Notes: a model not told the origin generated them from the sequence alone. Shown: positions 19,819-30,055, numbered from the stretch's first letter. The stretch: 64,000 bases of DNA from Actinoplanes sandaracinus (GCF_030009775.1 NZ_JASCTH010000002.1:275549-339548); one strand, 5' to 3'. Translations and numbers: made by a program.

Positions 19819-20997
19819 TCAGTCCGTCGTCGAGCCGAAGACCTCGTCGCGGACCGCGTCCAGAGCCATCCGCAGCGCGCCGTGCAGGACCGGTTCGGAG
19901 GCCACCGCGGTCACCACGACCTTGGGCGAGACCAGGGTGATCGCCGCCACCTCACGCTCCACCCGGTCGGCCAGGGCGGGGCCACCGGCCCGGCTCACCT
20001 CACCAGCCAGGACCACCAGAGGCGGATCGAGCACCGCGCAGGTGGCGGCCACACCGAGGGCCAGGCGGCGGGCGAGCTCGTCGAGGACGGGCTCGCCGGC
20101 GGACCCGGCCGCGACCGCGGCGCGCACCACGTCGGCCGCCTCGGCGCCGCGGAATCCGAACTGCTTGCCGATCGCCTTGACCGCGTCGGCGCCGGCGATC
20201 GCCTGGAAGGCGCCCTTCACGCCGCGCCGCGACGCGTTGTGCGGCACTTCGGCGCCGGCCACCGGCAGGTAGCCGATCTCGCCGGCCGCGCCGGTGGCGC
20301 CCTGGTGCAGGCGGCCGGCGATGACCGTGGCGAGACCGACGCCACGACCGATCCAGACCAGTGCGAAGTCGGTCATCCCCGTGGCCGCGCCGGTGCTCGA
20401 CTCGGCGACGGCGGCCAGGTTGACGTCGTTGCCGAAGAAGACCGGGATGTTGAGGTCACGGCGCAGATCGGCGAGCAGGCCACGGTGCCAGCGGGGCAGG
20501 TCGTGGGCGAACGAGATCTCGCCCGACTGCGGGTCCACCAGGCCCGGGGTGCCCAGCACGACGCGGCGCACCGAGGACATCTCGGCGCCGGCCTCACCGG
20601 CGGCCTGGACCACGGCGTTGTGCACCACGCCGACCGGGTCGTCGGTGTCCTTGGTGCTCTGCTCGACCCGGCTGATCACAGTGCCGGTGATGTCCGCGCA
20701 GGCGGCGACGACGCCGTCCGGGTTGACCTCGACCCCGATCACGTGAGCGCTGCCCGGGGTGACCGAGTAGAGCTGGGCGTTCGGGCCGCGGCCGCCGGCC
20801 TGCTCACCGACCCGCCGGACCAGGCCGCGTTCTTCGAGCCGTTCCACGAGCTGGGAGGCCGTCACCTTGCTGAGGCCGGTCATCTCGCCCAGCTGCGCCC
20901 GGGTCAGCGGACCTCGCGTGAGCAGCAGGTCCAGCGCCGCACGGTCGTTGAGGGCGCGCAGCAACCGGGGGGTTCCCGGAAGGCGGGTGGCGGCCAT
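19819..20997 (-). CDS. ROK-family transcriptional regulator
   Basis: 392 residues. An N-terminal winged helix-turn-helix (GPLTRAQLGEMTGLSKVTASQLVERLEERGLV) is followed by an actin-fold ROK domain with VIGVEVNPDG and GEIGYLPV. The usual ROK zinc-site cysteine cluster (CxCGxxGC) is absent: the region reads VPHNASRRGVKG, as in several ROK members without zinc. It probably represses sugar genes and responds to a sugar ligand. The ATG at 20997 has agggga upstream; a longer in-frame frame to 21078 is less likely. Divergent from the GH3 hexosaminidase, its likely target. Confidence 0.9.
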   Translation of the reverse strand: MAATRLPGTPRLLRALNDRAALDLLLTRGPLTRAQLGEMTGLSKVTASQLVERLEERGLVRRVGEQAGGRGPNAQLYSVTPGSAHVIGVEVNPDGVVAACADITGTVISRVEQSTKDTDDPVGVVHNAVVQAAGEAGAEMSSVRRVVLGTPGLVDPQSGEISFAHDLPRWHRGLLADLRRDLNIPVFFGNDVNLAAVAESSTGAATGMTDFALVWIGRGVGLATVIAGRLHQGATGAAGEIGYLPVAGAEVPHNASRRGVKGAFQAIAGADAVKAIGKQFGFRGAEAADVVRAAVAAGSAGEPVLDELARRLALGVAATCAVLDPPLVVLAGEVSRAGGPALADRVEREVAAITLVSPKVVVTAVASEPVLHGALRMALDAVRDEVFGSTTD

Positions 20998-21010
20998 AGC
21001 GTTGTCCCCT

Positions 21011-21036
21011 AATACTAAAGATTCTTTCCTGTTACA
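21011..21036. promoter_or_regulatory. Candidate operator between the ROK regulator and the GH3 gene
   Basis: The divergent 171-bp gap is GC-rich except for an AT-rich core with aaagattcttt (21017-21027), a near-palindrome, inside actaaagattctttcctgtt. ROK repressors bind AT-rich inverted repeats of this type. Placement right beside the regulator start suggests autoregulation as well. Prediction only. Confidence 0.45.
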
Positions 21037-21168
21037 GTGTCGACGCACGACACGCAGCCGCAGCGTAACGGTAGGCAATGCCGCCGAACCGGAGGGTGGC
21101 TATCGACTCCGAGCGATCATGGCAGCTCCCGGCCGCCCCGGCCAGAGCCGCGTCACCGGAAGGACCCC

Positions 21169-22629
21169 ATGGCGATCGACCCCGGCCTCCGCCGTCTGGC
21201 CCTGCGCACCCTCCTCGCCGCGTTCCCCGGCGAATCCGCCCCGGAATGGGCCGCTGACCTGCTCGTCGACGGGCTGGCCGGACACACCCTGTTCGGCACC
21301 AACGTCGCGGGACCTGAGCAGCTCGCCCGGCTGACCCGCGGGCTGCGCTCGGCGCGGGCCGACGTGCTGATCGCCATCGACGAGGAGGGCGGCGACGTCA
21401 CCCGGCTCGGTCACCGGACCGGGAGCCCGTATCCCGGAAACGCCGCGCTCGGCGCGGCCGGTGATCCGGAACTGACACGCCGCGTATATGCCGCGATCGG
21501 CGCCGACCTCGCTGCGACCGGTATCAACCTGGACCTCGCGCCGACCGTCGACGTCAACACCGCTCACGACAACCCGATCATCGGTACGCGCTCGTTCGGC
21601 GCCGACCCGTCGCTGGTCGCCCGGCACACCGGCGCGGCCGTCACCGGGCTCCAGTCGAGCGGGGTGGCCGCGTGCGCCAAGCACTTCCCCGGGCACGGGG
21701 CGACGGTCTCCGACTCGCACCTGGAACTGCCGACCGTGGACGTGCCGCTGTCGGTGCTGCGGTCGCGGGACCTGCCGCCGTTCGCGGCCGCGGTCCAGGC
21801 CGGGGTGCGGGCGGTGATGAGCGCGCACATCCGGGTGCCGGAGCTGACCGGCGACGGGCCGGCGACGTTCAGCCGGGCGGCCCTGACCGGGCTGCTCCGC
21901 GACGAACTCGGCTTCCGCGGCGCGATCGTCACCGACGCGTTGGAGATGCGGGGCGCGGCCGCGTCGGCGGGCGGCATCCCGCGGGCGGCGGTGGCGGCCC
22001 TGGCCGCCGGAGCCGACCTGCTGTGCATCGGGGCGGTGGTGGACCTGGCCCTGGTCGAGGCGATCGTCGCGGAGATCGCGGCGGCGACCGTCGACGGACG
22101 GCTCGCGATCGGCCGGCTGGAGGACGCGGCGGAGCGGACCGCCGCCCTGGCCGCCTGGAGCCGGCCCGCGGCGCCCCCGCGCCAGGACTCCACCCCCGAC
22201 GTCGAGCTGGGCATCGAGGCCGCCCGCCAGGGACTCCGCTTCGAAGGTTCGGACGATGAGCTGCGGAAACCCCTCGTGGTGCGGTTCGTGGCCGGCCACT
22301 CGATCGCCGAGGGCAGGGTGCCGTGGGGCCTCGCGCCGCACCTGGCGAACGTCGAGGAGATCGAGGTGGTGGCCGCCGAGACCACCGTCGAGTCGATCAC
22401 GGAGCGTGCCGGTGACCGGCCAATCGTGCTGGTCGGCCGCCGCATCCACAACTCACCGGCGGCCCGGACCCTGATCGGGAGACTGGCCGCGGAACGGCCG
22501 GTCGGCGTCGTCGAGATGGGCTGGCCGTCGTCGTGGCGCCCGGCCGGGGTGCGGGCCTTCGTCGTCACCCACGGCGCCAGTCTCGCGAACAGCCGGGCCG
22601 CCGCCGAGGCGCTCGGCCTGTCCCGCTGA
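21169..22629 (+). CDS. Glycoside hydrolase family 3 beta-N-acetylhexosaminidase (NagZ-like)
   Basis: 486 residues. Hydrolyses terminal GlcNAc from muropeptides or chitin oligosaccharides. Seen: IDEEGGDVTRL near 65, PTVDVN, NPIIGTRSFG, KHFPGHG at 171 followed by the NagZ-type Asp182-x-His184 acid/base loop (SDSH), and the nucleophile Asp256 in AIVTDALEM. No signal peptide, so probably cytoplasmic. The ATG at 21169 has ggaagga upstream. Divergent from a ROK regulator that probably senses an amino sugar. Confidence 0.92.
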   Translation: MAIDPGLRRLALRTLLAAFPGESAPEWAADLLVDGLAGHTLFGTNVAGPEQLARLTRGLRSARADVLIAIDEEGGDVTRLGHRTGSPYPGNAALGAAGDPELTRRVYAAIGADLAATGINLDLAPTVDVNTAHDNPIIGTRSFGADPSLVARHTGAAVTGLQSSGVAACAKHFPGHGATVSDSHLELPTVDVPLSVLRSRDLPPFAAAVQAGVRAVMSAHIRVPELTGDGPATFSRAALTGLLRDELGFRGAIVTDALEMRGAAASAGGIPRAAVAALAAGADLLCIGAVVDLALVEAIVAEIAAATVDGRLAIGRLEDAAERTAALAAWSRPAAPPRQDSTPDVELGIEAARQGLRFEGSDDELRKPLVVRFVAGHSIAEGRVPWGLAPHLANVEEIEVVAAETTVESITERAGDRPIVLVGRRIHNSPAARTLIGRLAAERPVGVVEMGWPSSWRPAGVRAFVVTHGASLANSRAAAEALGLSR

Positions 22630-22884
22630 CGCCTACGGGTCAGCACCCGCCGTGGGACCGACCTTGTTCGCGCCATCACGCAGCGTCACGGATCGAGTGC
22701 CGCTTGTCGCCTATGTCCGCCCATGGCCGGAACCTCTGCATGAATCGGGCTGGCCGAACGGTCAATCCGCGTACGCTCCGCTTCCCCCCGCCTCTGCCGC
22801 TCACCTAGCGTGATGGGCAGAAGGTGGATCTGGGGAACGTCGCGGAACTCGGCTCGGGACCAGCAACGAACCGCGACGCAGATG
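22630..22884. other. Intergenic region between convergent GH3 and glutamate dehydrogenase genes
   Basis: No gene-like frame is supported here. Apart from the terminator hairpin at its right end the stretch shows only a short AT-poor sequence with nothing recognisable. Confidence 0.5.
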
Positions 22885-22935
22885 GTGAGCCGGGCTTCGG
22901 CGGGCTTCGGGAGCAGCCCTCGAAGCCCGGCTCAC
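22885..22935 (-). terminator. Terminator hairpin of the glutamate dehydrogenase gene
   Basis: A perfect 15-bp stem, gtgagccgggcttcg and cgaagcccggctcac, with a 21-base loop that itself repeats cgggcttcgg. It begins 7 bases past the gdh stop. The run of five T on the minus strand sits before the hairpin, so termination may rest on the stem itself, as often in actinobacteria. It could also stop GH3 transcription. Confidence 0.75.
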
Positions 22936-22942
22936 AAAAACG

Positions 22943-25900
22943 TCAGGCCGCCGACGAGGTCTTGACCAGCGTGCGGATCTGTCGCAGCAGCACCGACAGC
23001 GCCGCCAGGTCGGCCGGTGAATCGTCCACCTCGCCCATCGCGTTGGACGCCCGCGCGATCGACGCCGCGTTCACCTGTTCCCACTCCGAGACCCGGTCCT
23101 CCGGCGCCGCCGTGGACGGTGTCGACTGGAGCACCTCCGCGGTCAGGGCGGCCAGCGCGGCGTACAGGTCGTAGCGCAGCGCCATCCGGGCCAGGGTCTG
23201 CCAGCGGTCGCCGCGCGGCAGCCGGGAGATGTGCGACAGCAGCACGTCCACCCCGAACCGCTCGGAGAGCACGAAGTAGACCTGCGCCACCTCACCCGGG
23301 TCACGGTTGACGGCGCTGGCCGTCTCCAGGATGTCCAGCAGGCCGAAGCCGTAGAACACCCGGCTGACCGCACCGGCCAGGTCCTCCGGGACGCCCCTGC
23401 CGACCAGCTCGGCGACCCGGCTGTCGAGGGCCCGGCGCTCCGAGCCGACGATCACCTGCGGAAGCCGTGGCAGCAGGTCGGCGACGCCGGGCCGCAGCTT
23501 GGCGATCTCACCGGCCACGTCGATCGGCGAACGGCGAGTGCTGACCAGCCAGCGCACGGCCCGGTCGAGCAGGCGCCGGGTCTCCAGGAAGACCAGCGTC
23601 TGCGCCGAGGTCGGCACCTGGTTGTCGAGAGCCTCACCAGCGGCCCAGATCTCCGGCAGGCCGTAGACGTCCCGGATCACCACGTAGGCCCGGATCACGT
23701 CGGCGGCCGACGCCCCGCTCTCCTCCATGGCCCGGTGCACGAACGACGTGCCACCGCGGTTGACGACCTCGTTGACCAGCGACGTGGAGATGATCTCTCG
23801 GCGCAGCCGGTGGCCGGCCATCCGGCCGGCGAACCGCTCCCGCAACGGCGTGGGGAAATAGCGGGTGAGCACGTCGGCCGTCCAGGCCTCGTCGACCAGG
23901 ACGTCCGCGAGCACCTCACGCTCCAGACTGATCTTGACGTACGCCAGCAGCACCGCGAACTCCGGCGGGGTGAGCCCCTCGCCGTTCTCGTGCCGGACGG
24001 CGAGTTCCTTGTCCGACGGCAGAGCCTCCAGTTCCCGGTTCAGCGCGCCCCGCTGTTCGAGCGCGGTGAGCATGCGCCGGTGCACCGGCAGCAGCGAGTG
24101 CGCCTGCTCCCGGGCGTTGCCGAGAGCCATCGCCTGCTCGTAGTTGTCCCGCAGCACCAGCTCGCCGACCTCGTCGGTCATCGCGGCGAGCAGCTCGTCC
24201 CGCTCCGGGATGGTCATCTCACCGTCGACGACCGCCCCGCCGAGCAGGATCTTGATGTTGACCTCGTGGTCGGAGCAGTCCACCCCGGCCGAGTTGTCGA
24301 TGAAGTCGGTGAACACCCGTCCACCGGCACGGGCGAACTCGATCCGGCCGCGCTGGGTGAGCCCCAGGTTGCCGCCCTCACCGACCACCTTCACCCGCAG
24401 ATCGGCGCCGTTGATCCGGATCGCGTCGTTGCCCTTGTCACCGACGTCGGCGTGCGACTCGGAGGCCGCCTTCACATAGGTGCCGATGCCGCCGTTGAAG
24501 AGCAGGTCGACCGGAGCCCGCAGGATCGCCCGCATCAGCTCGGCCGGGCTCACGGCCGGGGCCTCGCCGAGCCCGAGGACCGCACGGATCTGCGGGCTGA
24601 CCGGGATCGACTTGGCGCCGCGCGGATAGACGCCGCCACCCGCACTGATCAGCGACCTGTCGTAGTCGTCCCAGGACGAGCGGGGCAGGTCGAACAGGCG
24701 CTGGCGCTCGGCGTACGACGTCGAGGCCTGAGGGTCGGGGTCGAGGAAGATGTGGCGGTGGTCGAACGCCGCCACCAGCCGGATGTGCCGCGACAGCAGC
24801 ATGCCGTTGCCGAAGACGTCGCCGGACATGTCGCCGACGCCGACCACCGTGAAGTCCTGGCTCTGGGTGTCGACGCCCAGGTCGCGGAAGTGCTTCTTGA
24901 CCGACTCCCAGGCGCCGCGGGCGGTGATGCCCATCTTCTTGTGGTCGTAGCCGGCCGAGCCTCCGCTGGCGAACGCGTCGCCCATCCAGAAGTCCTTGCC
25001 GACCGAGATCTCGTTGGCGATGTCGCTGAACGTGGCCGTCCCCTTGTCGGCCGCCACCACCAGGTAGGGGTCGTCGCCGTCGTGCCGGACCACCTCCGGC
25101 GGCGGCACGATCTTGCCGCTGAGGATGTTGTCGGTGACGTCCAGCAGCGCGGTGATGAAGCGCTTGTAGCACTCCACCGCCTCGTCCCGGTCGCCCGGTT
25201 TCTGCTTCAGCACGAAGCCGCCCTTGGCGCCGACCGGCACGATCACCGAGTTCTTCACCATCTGCGCCTTGACCAGGCCGAGGACCTCGGTACGGAAGTC
25301 CTCGCGCCGGTCCGACCAGCGCAGGCCGCCCCGGGCGACCGCGCCGAACCGCAGGTGCACGCCCTCGAACCGGGGCGAATAGACGAAGATCTCGAACTTG
25401 GGCCGGGGCTGCGGCAGGTCCGGGATGGCCTGCGGGTCCAGCTTGAAGGCCACATAGGACTTCGGCCGGCCCTCGCGCCCTCGCTGGAAGAAGCTGGTGC
25501 GCAGGGTGGCCTCGATCAGGGTGAGGTAGGAACGCAGGATCCGGTCCTGGTCCAGGCTCTCCACCTGATCGAGCAGCTCGGTGATCCGGTCGCGGACCTC
25601 ACCGGCCTGGCGTGCCCGCTCGGCCTCGCCCACCGGGAGCGTCGGCGAGAACCGGGTCTCGAAGAGCTTCACCAGCAGCCCGGCGATCTCCGGGTAGGCG
25701 ATGAACGTCGACTCCAGGTAGCGCTGCGAGAAGACGTTGCCGGTCTGGCGCAGGTACTTGGCGTAGGCGCGGAGCACCACCACCTGACGCCACGTCATGC
25801 CGGCCCGCAGCACCAGCTCGTTGAAGCCGTCCACCTCGGCCTCGCCCCGCCAGGCGGCCGCGAACGCGTTCTCCACCTGCGGGCGGACCTCGGCCAGCTC

Positions 25901-27886
25901 ACGGTGGCCGGCCGGGGGCAGCAGACCGAAGTCGTAGAGATAGATGACACCGTCGTCACGGCGGATCTCGTACGGCCGCTCGTCGATGACCCGGACACCC
26001 AGCGAGTGCAGCACCGGGAGGACCGCGGAGAGCATCATCGGCTCGCCGTACCGGTAGACCTTGAAACGGACGTCACGCTCGTCCGGCTCGGGGGTGCCGT
26101 CCTGCCCGAGCCGGCGCCGCCGGAACAGGTGCATGGCGAGCTGACCGGGCTCCTCCAGCAGCTCCAGCTTGGCCAGGTCCTGCATGCCCTCGTAAGGAGT
26201 GTGGGTGTTCTTGTAGCTCTCCGGATAGGCCGACGAGTAGCGCAGGAAGAGCCGCCGCGCCTGCTCGTCACCGAGCTTGCGCTCCAGCACCAGGGAGAAG
26301 TCGTCGTCCCACATCCGGGTCGCGTCGGCGAGCAGCTCGGCCAGCGTGTTCGGGTCGGGATGGCCGGGCGGCGCCGCCGGATCGGTACGCACGATGAAGT
26401 GCACCCGCGCCAGCATCCGCTCGGTGACCCGGGTCGTGTAGTCCACACCGACGCCGTTGAGCTCGCGCAGCAGGATCTCCTGCATGCGCAGCCGGTTGCC
26501 GGTGGTGAACCTGTCCCGCGGCAGATAGATCAGGCACGAGATGAACCGGCCGTACCCGTCGCGCCGCAGGAACAGCCGCAACTGCCGCCGGCCGGCCATC
26601 CGCAGCACGCCGATGACCGCCTCGTACAGGTCGTCGGTCTTGATCTGGAACAGCTCGTCGCGGGGGTAGGTCTCCAGGATCTGCAGCAGATCCTTGCCGG
26701 AGTGGCCGCGCGGCGACAGGCCCGAGCGGTCCATCACCTCCTGCACCTTGCGGCGGACCACCGGCAGCTGACGCACGCTCGTCCGGTATGCCGAGGAGGA
26801 GAACAGCCCGAGGAAGCGCTTCTCGCCCACCACGTTGCCGGCGTCGTCGAAAACCTTTACGCCGATGTAGTCGAGGTAGGCGGACCGGTGCACGGTGGCC
26901 CGCGAGTTGGCCTTGGTGATCACGAGGAGCCGCCGCTCCATGGCCCGCTCGTACACCTCGGGAGCCATCTCGGCGGCGAGCCGGCGTGGCTTGCTCGCGC
27001 CGCGCAGAATGCCCAGGCCGGTGCCCGGAACCGCCGACAGGAGCCCGTCGTCCAGCCGGTACTCCCGGTAGCCGAGGAAGGTGAAATGGTCGTGGGCGAG
27101 CCATTTGAGCAGCTCGACGGAGTCGGTCACGTCCTTGTCGGGGACCGGCAGCCCGCGCTTGGAGCCGCGCGCGGTGGCCAGCTCGTCGGCGACGACCAGG
27201 GCCCGCTGGCGCATCCGCGGCCAGTCCTCGACCGCGTCGCGGACGTCGGTGAGCACCCGGCGCACCTCGTTGAGCAGCTGTTCCCGGGCCTCCGGGCGGC
27301 GCACCGGGTCGATCTCGATCCGGATCCAGCTCTCCACCAGGTCGCCCTCGATGGCGTCGTCCGGCTCCACCTCGGCTTCGAGCTCGGCGAGCGCGCCGAG
27401 GGGCTCCCGGCGCACCACGATCAGCGGGTGCACCATCAGGTAGACCTGCAGATTGTGCGCGGTGAGCAGCGCGATCACCGAGTCGACCAGGAACGGCATG
27501 TCGTCGGTGACGATCCGCAGCACGCTGTGGGCCTGTGGGCCGCTCGGTTCGGTGATGGCGAGTTTCAGCTCGCCCGGCAGCCGGTTGCGGGCCAGTTCGC
27601 GGTGCTCGACCGCGGCCGAGTACATCTCGTCGGGCGTGTATCCGACCAGTTCCTCATCGGGTGCGAACCGCCAGAAGCGGCCCACCAGCGATGCGGTGTT
27701 GTGGTCCTCGCCCGCCCGGTCGACCGCCTGCGCGATCAGCCGCTCGGCGTTCGGCACCGTGTCGTCGATGTCTCCCTCATCGACGGACGCACCGATCCGC
27801 CCGGTGAGGGCGAGTCCCGGTTTCGTTAAAACCTGGTCGGGCACAGTCTGATCAGAATCGGTCGTGGCCTCATCGGCGACAGCCAT
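22943..27886 (-). CDS. gdh: NAD-dependent glutamate dehydrogenase, 180-kDa class
   Basis: 1647 residues, catalysing glutamate + NAD+ to 2-oxoglutarate, ammonium and NADH; a catabolic, usually hexameric or tetrameric enzyme. The N-terminal ~700 residues carry ACT-like regulatory regions; the catalytic domain follows with the substrate lysine in VPVGAKGGFVLKQK (~880), ASGGSAGYDHKKMGIT, NAD-binding VGVGDMSGDVFGNGMLLS (~1015), FNGGIGTYVKA and EGGNLGLTQRGR. A helical C-terminal region follows. Length is as expected. It stands alone with its own terminator. In the GDH180 class allosteric control by amino acids is known in some species; the ACT-like regions fit this. Confidence 0.95.
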   Translation of the reverse strand: MAVADEATTDSDQTVPDQVLTKPGLALTGRIGASVDEGDIDDTVPNAERLIAQAVDRAGEDHNTASLVGRFWRFAPDEELVGYTPDEMYSAAVEHRELARNRLPGELKLAITEPSGPQAHSVLRIVTDDMPFLVDSVIALLTAHNLQVYLMVHPLIVVRREPLGALAELEAEVEPDDAIEGDLVESWIRIEIDPVRRPEAREQLLNEVRRVLTDVRDAVEDWPRMRQRALVVADELATARGSKRGLPVPDKDVTDSVELLKWLAHDHFTFLGYREYRLDDGLLSAVPGTGLGILRGASKPRRLAAEMAPEVYERAMERRLLVITKANSRATVHRSAYLDYIGVKVFDDAGNVVGEKRFLGLFSSSAYRTSVRQLPVVRRKVQEVMDRSGLSPRGHSGKDLLQILETYPRDELFQIKTDDLYEAVIGVLRMAGRRQLRLFLRRDGYGRFISCLIYLPRDRFTTGNRLRMQEILLRELNGVGVDYTTRVTERMLARVHFIVRTDPAAPPGHPDPNTLAELLADATRMWDDDFSLVLERKLGDEQARRLFLRYSSAYPESYKNTHTPYEGMQDLAKLELLEEPGQLAMHLFRRRRLGQDGTPEPDERDVRFKVYRYGEPMMLSAVLPVLHSLGVRVIDERPYEIRRDDGVIYLYDFGLLPPAGHRELAEVRPQVENAFAAAWRGEAEVDGFNELVLRAGMTWRQVVVLRAYAKYLRQTGNVFSQRYLESTFIAYPEIAGLLVKLFETRFSPTLPVGEAERARQAGEVRDRITELLDQVESLDQDRILRSYLTLIEATLRTSFFQRGREGRPKSYVAFKLDPQAIPDLPQPRPKFEIFVYSPRFEGVHLRFGAVARGGLRWSDRREDFRTEVLGLVKAQMVKNSVIVPVGAKGGFVLKQKPGDRDEAVECYKRFITALLDVTDNILSGKIVPPPEVVRHDGDDPYLVVAADKGTATFSDIANEISVGKDFWMGDAFASGGSAGYDHKKMGITARGAWESVKKHFRDLGVDTQSQDFTVVGVGDMSGDVFGNGMLLSRHIRLVAAFDHRHIFLDPDPQASTSYAERQRLFDLPRSSWDDYDRSLISAGGGVYPRGAKSIPVSPQIRAVLGLGEAPAVSPAELMRAILRAPVDLLFNGGIGTYVKAASESHADVGDKGNDAIRINGADLRVKVVGEGGNLGLTQRGRIEFARAGGRVFTDFIDNSAGVDCSDHEVNIKILLGGAVVDGEMTIPERDELLAAMTDEVGELVLRDNYEQAMALGNAREQAHSLLPVHRRMLTALEQRGALNRELEALPSDKELAVRHENGEGLTPPEFAVLLAYVKISLEREVLADVLVDEAWTADVLTRYFPTPLRERFAGRMAGHRLRREIISTSLVNEVVNRGGTSFVHRAMEESGASAADVIRAYVVIRDVYGLPEIWAAGEALDNQVPTSAQTLVFLETRRLLDRAVRWLVSTRRSPIDVAGEIAKLRPGVADLLPRLPQVIVGSERRALDSRVAELVGRGVPEDLAGAVSRVFYGFGLLDILETASAVNRDPGEVAQVYFVLSERFGVDVLLSHISRLPRGDRWQTLARMALRYDLYAALAALTAEVLQSTPSTAAPEDRVSEWEQVNAASIARASNAMGEVDDSPADLAALSVLLRQIRTLVKTSSAA

Positions 27887-28097
27887 GGTCCGGCGCTCCC
27901 CTCACCCACGGCACTGTGGGCTCGAACGTGTCGAGCACAGCCTAGAACCACCACCGGCAAACCCCGCACACCCCCGGTGTGCCAGGGCCTCACCTGGGCC
28001 CCAGCGTGCGGTTTCAGACCGTATCGCCCGATGCGGGACAGCCGCGACGGGCGCACACCCATTACGGTTCGTTCAGCTACCCACGGAAAGGATCCCC

Positions 28098-30014
28098 ATG
28101 CGCCGCTCCACCGCCGGCCTTGCCGCTCTGCTCCTGCTCGCCACGGGCGGACTTGCCGGCTGCGCCGCGGACCCCGCCGAGGACACCGTCGAGGCATTCC
28201 TGAGCGGCTGGACCAAAGGCGACCTCAACAACGTCGGCTTCGTCACCGCGGCCGGCGGCAAGATCGCCTCGACCGAGGTGCTGACCCAGATCCGCGGGCT
28301 CTACGGCGACCTCGCCAGCCAGCCGATCACGGTGACCACGGCCGGTGAGACCGCCGAGAACGGCGACGACGCCACCACGCCGATCACCGTGAAATGGACC
28401 CTGCCCGGCGGCGCCGAGTGGAGCTACCCCAGCACGGTCCGCAGCACCAAGGCGAGCAGCGACGGCTGGAGCGTCGTCTGGGAACCCGCGGTGGTCCAGC
28501 CCGAGCTGGCCGCCGGCGAGAAACTACGGCTGCGCCGGGTCGCGGCCGAACGCGCCGCTATCGTCGACGCCGGCGGCAAGGCCCTCGTCGGCGCGCAGAA
28601 GGTGGTGGTCGTCGGAGTCAGCCCCGAGAAGATCACCGACCTCGCCGCGCTCCAGAAGGACCTGATCACGGCGTTCCGCAAGATCGACGTGGAACTCGAC
28701 CTGAGCGGCCTCAAGGACCGGGTCGACAAAGCCGATCCCGGCGCCTTCCTCGACCTCGTCTCCCTGCGGCGGCCCGACTACGACAAGATCCGGGACGAGG
28801 TCCGGCCACTGCCCGGCACCGTCTTCCGCGACGAGACCCGGCAGCTAGCACCCACCAGGGCCTTCGCCCGCGCCCTGCTCGGCACCGTCGACCCCGCCAC
28901 CGAGGAGGACCTCGCCGCCCGCCCCGGCCTGCTCATCACCGGCGACCAGGCCGGGCACGGCGGCCTCCAGCAGAAGTACGACGACACTCTCCGCGGCGCG
29001 CCCGGCCTGTCCGTCGTGATCGCCCGCGAAGGCACCAACGGCGCCACCACCGACGCCAAACTCTTCACCTCACAGCCCGTCGCCGGCAAACCCGTCAAGA
29101 TCACCATCGACACCCGGGTTCAGAACGCCGCCGACACCGCCCTCGCCGCCTTCGCCGGGAACAAGCAGCCCACCTCCCTGGTCGCCGTCCGGGTCAGCGA
29201 CGGCGCCGTGCTGGCCTCCGCCAACGGGCCCGAGCCGGGCGGGCTCAACACCGCCTTCACCGGCCAGGTTCCCCCCGGCTCGACGTTCAAGGCGATTTCC
29301 GCGTACGGGCTCCTCGCTCGCGACGCGGTCACCGCCACCACGGTCGTCGACTGTCCGAAAACGATCAATGTGGACGGCCGTGAGTTCAAGAACTCACACG
29401 ACCAGGCGCTCGGCGGCGTCGAATTCCATGTCGACTTCGCCAAGTCCTGCAACACCGCCTTCGCCGCGCTCGCACCCAAACTCGGCTCGGACGGTCTCCA
29501 GCAAGCCGCCGCGGCACTCGGCCTCGGCGGAAAATGGGACCTCGGCGTCGACGCGTACACCGGGCAGGTCTCCGACGGCGGCACCGCCACCGAACTCGCC
29601 GCGGCGGTCTTCGGCCAAGGCAGCACGATCGTCAGCCCCCTCGCCATGGCCGTCGCCACCGCGGCCATCGCGAAAGGCCAGTTCCAGCCGCCGAAACTGG
29701 TGCTCGACCCGGCGCCGGCCACACCCGGCACCCCCGGACCCCAACTCGACCAGGAAGCCGTGACCGCGCTGCGCGCGATGATGCGCGAAGTGGTCACCGA
29801 GGGAACCGGCACGGCGCTACGGAACACCCCCGGACAGCCGGTGTACGGGAAGACCGGCACCGCCGAATTCCAGACCGGATCGGCCGACACCCACTCGTGG
29901 TTCATCGGCTACCAGGGTGACGTCGCCTTCGCCGTCATGGTCCAGAAAGGCGGCGCCGGCTCGGAGGCCGCCGTGCCGGTCGTGCAGCGCTTCCTGACCA
30001 ACCTGAACAGCTAG
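28098..30014 (+). CDS. Penicillin-binding lipoprotein (class B transpeptidase with NTF2-like N-terminal domain)
   Basis: 638 residues. Lipoprotein signal with lipobox GGLAGC (Cys at ~20), then an NTF2-like MecA_N domain, a dimerisation domain, and the transpeptidase domain with SxxK (STFK, Ser395), SxN (SCN, Ser450) and KTG (KTGTAE, Lys585). It crosslinks peptidoglycan on the outer membrane face and is a beta-lactam target; MecA-like layouts are often low-affinity. The ATG at 28098 has ggaaagga upstream. Monocistronic, followed by a hairpin terminator. Confidence 0.93.
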   Translation: MRRSTAGLAALLLLATGGLAGCAADPAEDTVEAFLSGWTKGDLNNVGFVTAAGGKIASTEVLTQIRGLYGDLASQPITVTTAGETAENGDDATTPITVKWTLPGGAEWSYPSTVRSTKASSDGWSVVWEPAVVQPELAAGEKLRLRRVAAERAAIVDAGGKALVGAQKVVVVGVSPEKITDLAALQKDLITAFRKIDVELDLSGLKDRVDKADPGAFLDLVSLRRPDYDKIRDEVRPLPGTVFRDETRQLAPTRAFARALLGTVDPATEEDLAARPGLLITGDQAGHGGLQQKYDDTLRGAPGLSVVIAREGTNGATTDAKLFTSQPVAGKPVKITIDTRVQNAADTALAAFAGNKQPTSLVAVRVSDGAVLASANGPEPGGLNTAFTGQVPPGSTFKAISAYGLLARDAVTATTVVDCPKTINVDGREFKNSHDQALGGVEFHVDFAKSCNTAFAALAPKLGSDGLQQAAAALGLGGKWDLGVDAYTGQVSDGGTATELAAAVFGQGSTIVSPLAMAVATAAIAKGQFQPPKLVLDPAPATPGTPGPQLDQEAVTALRAMMREVVTEGTGTALRNTPGQPVYGKTGTAEFQTGSADTHSWFIGYQGDVAFAVMVQKGGAGSEAAVPVVQRFLTNLNS

Positions 30015-30027
30015 GGATCGACGCTTT

Positions 30028-30055
30028 CGGGCGCGCCGTCAGAGCGGCGCGCCCG
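30028..30055 (+). terminator. Terminator of the penicillin-binding lipoprotein gene
   Basis: Stem gggcgcgccg with cggcgcgccc, 10-11 bp perfect, six-base loop, starting 14 bp after the stop. No T-run follows, so it is a GC-hairpin type. Confidence 0.65.

Noticed and set aside
23231..27829. A 1532-codon open frame on the plus strand
   Set aside because: It is exactly antisense to the glutamate dehydrogenase, is rich in His, Arg, Gln and Val, and has no motif. High GC creates such shadow frames.
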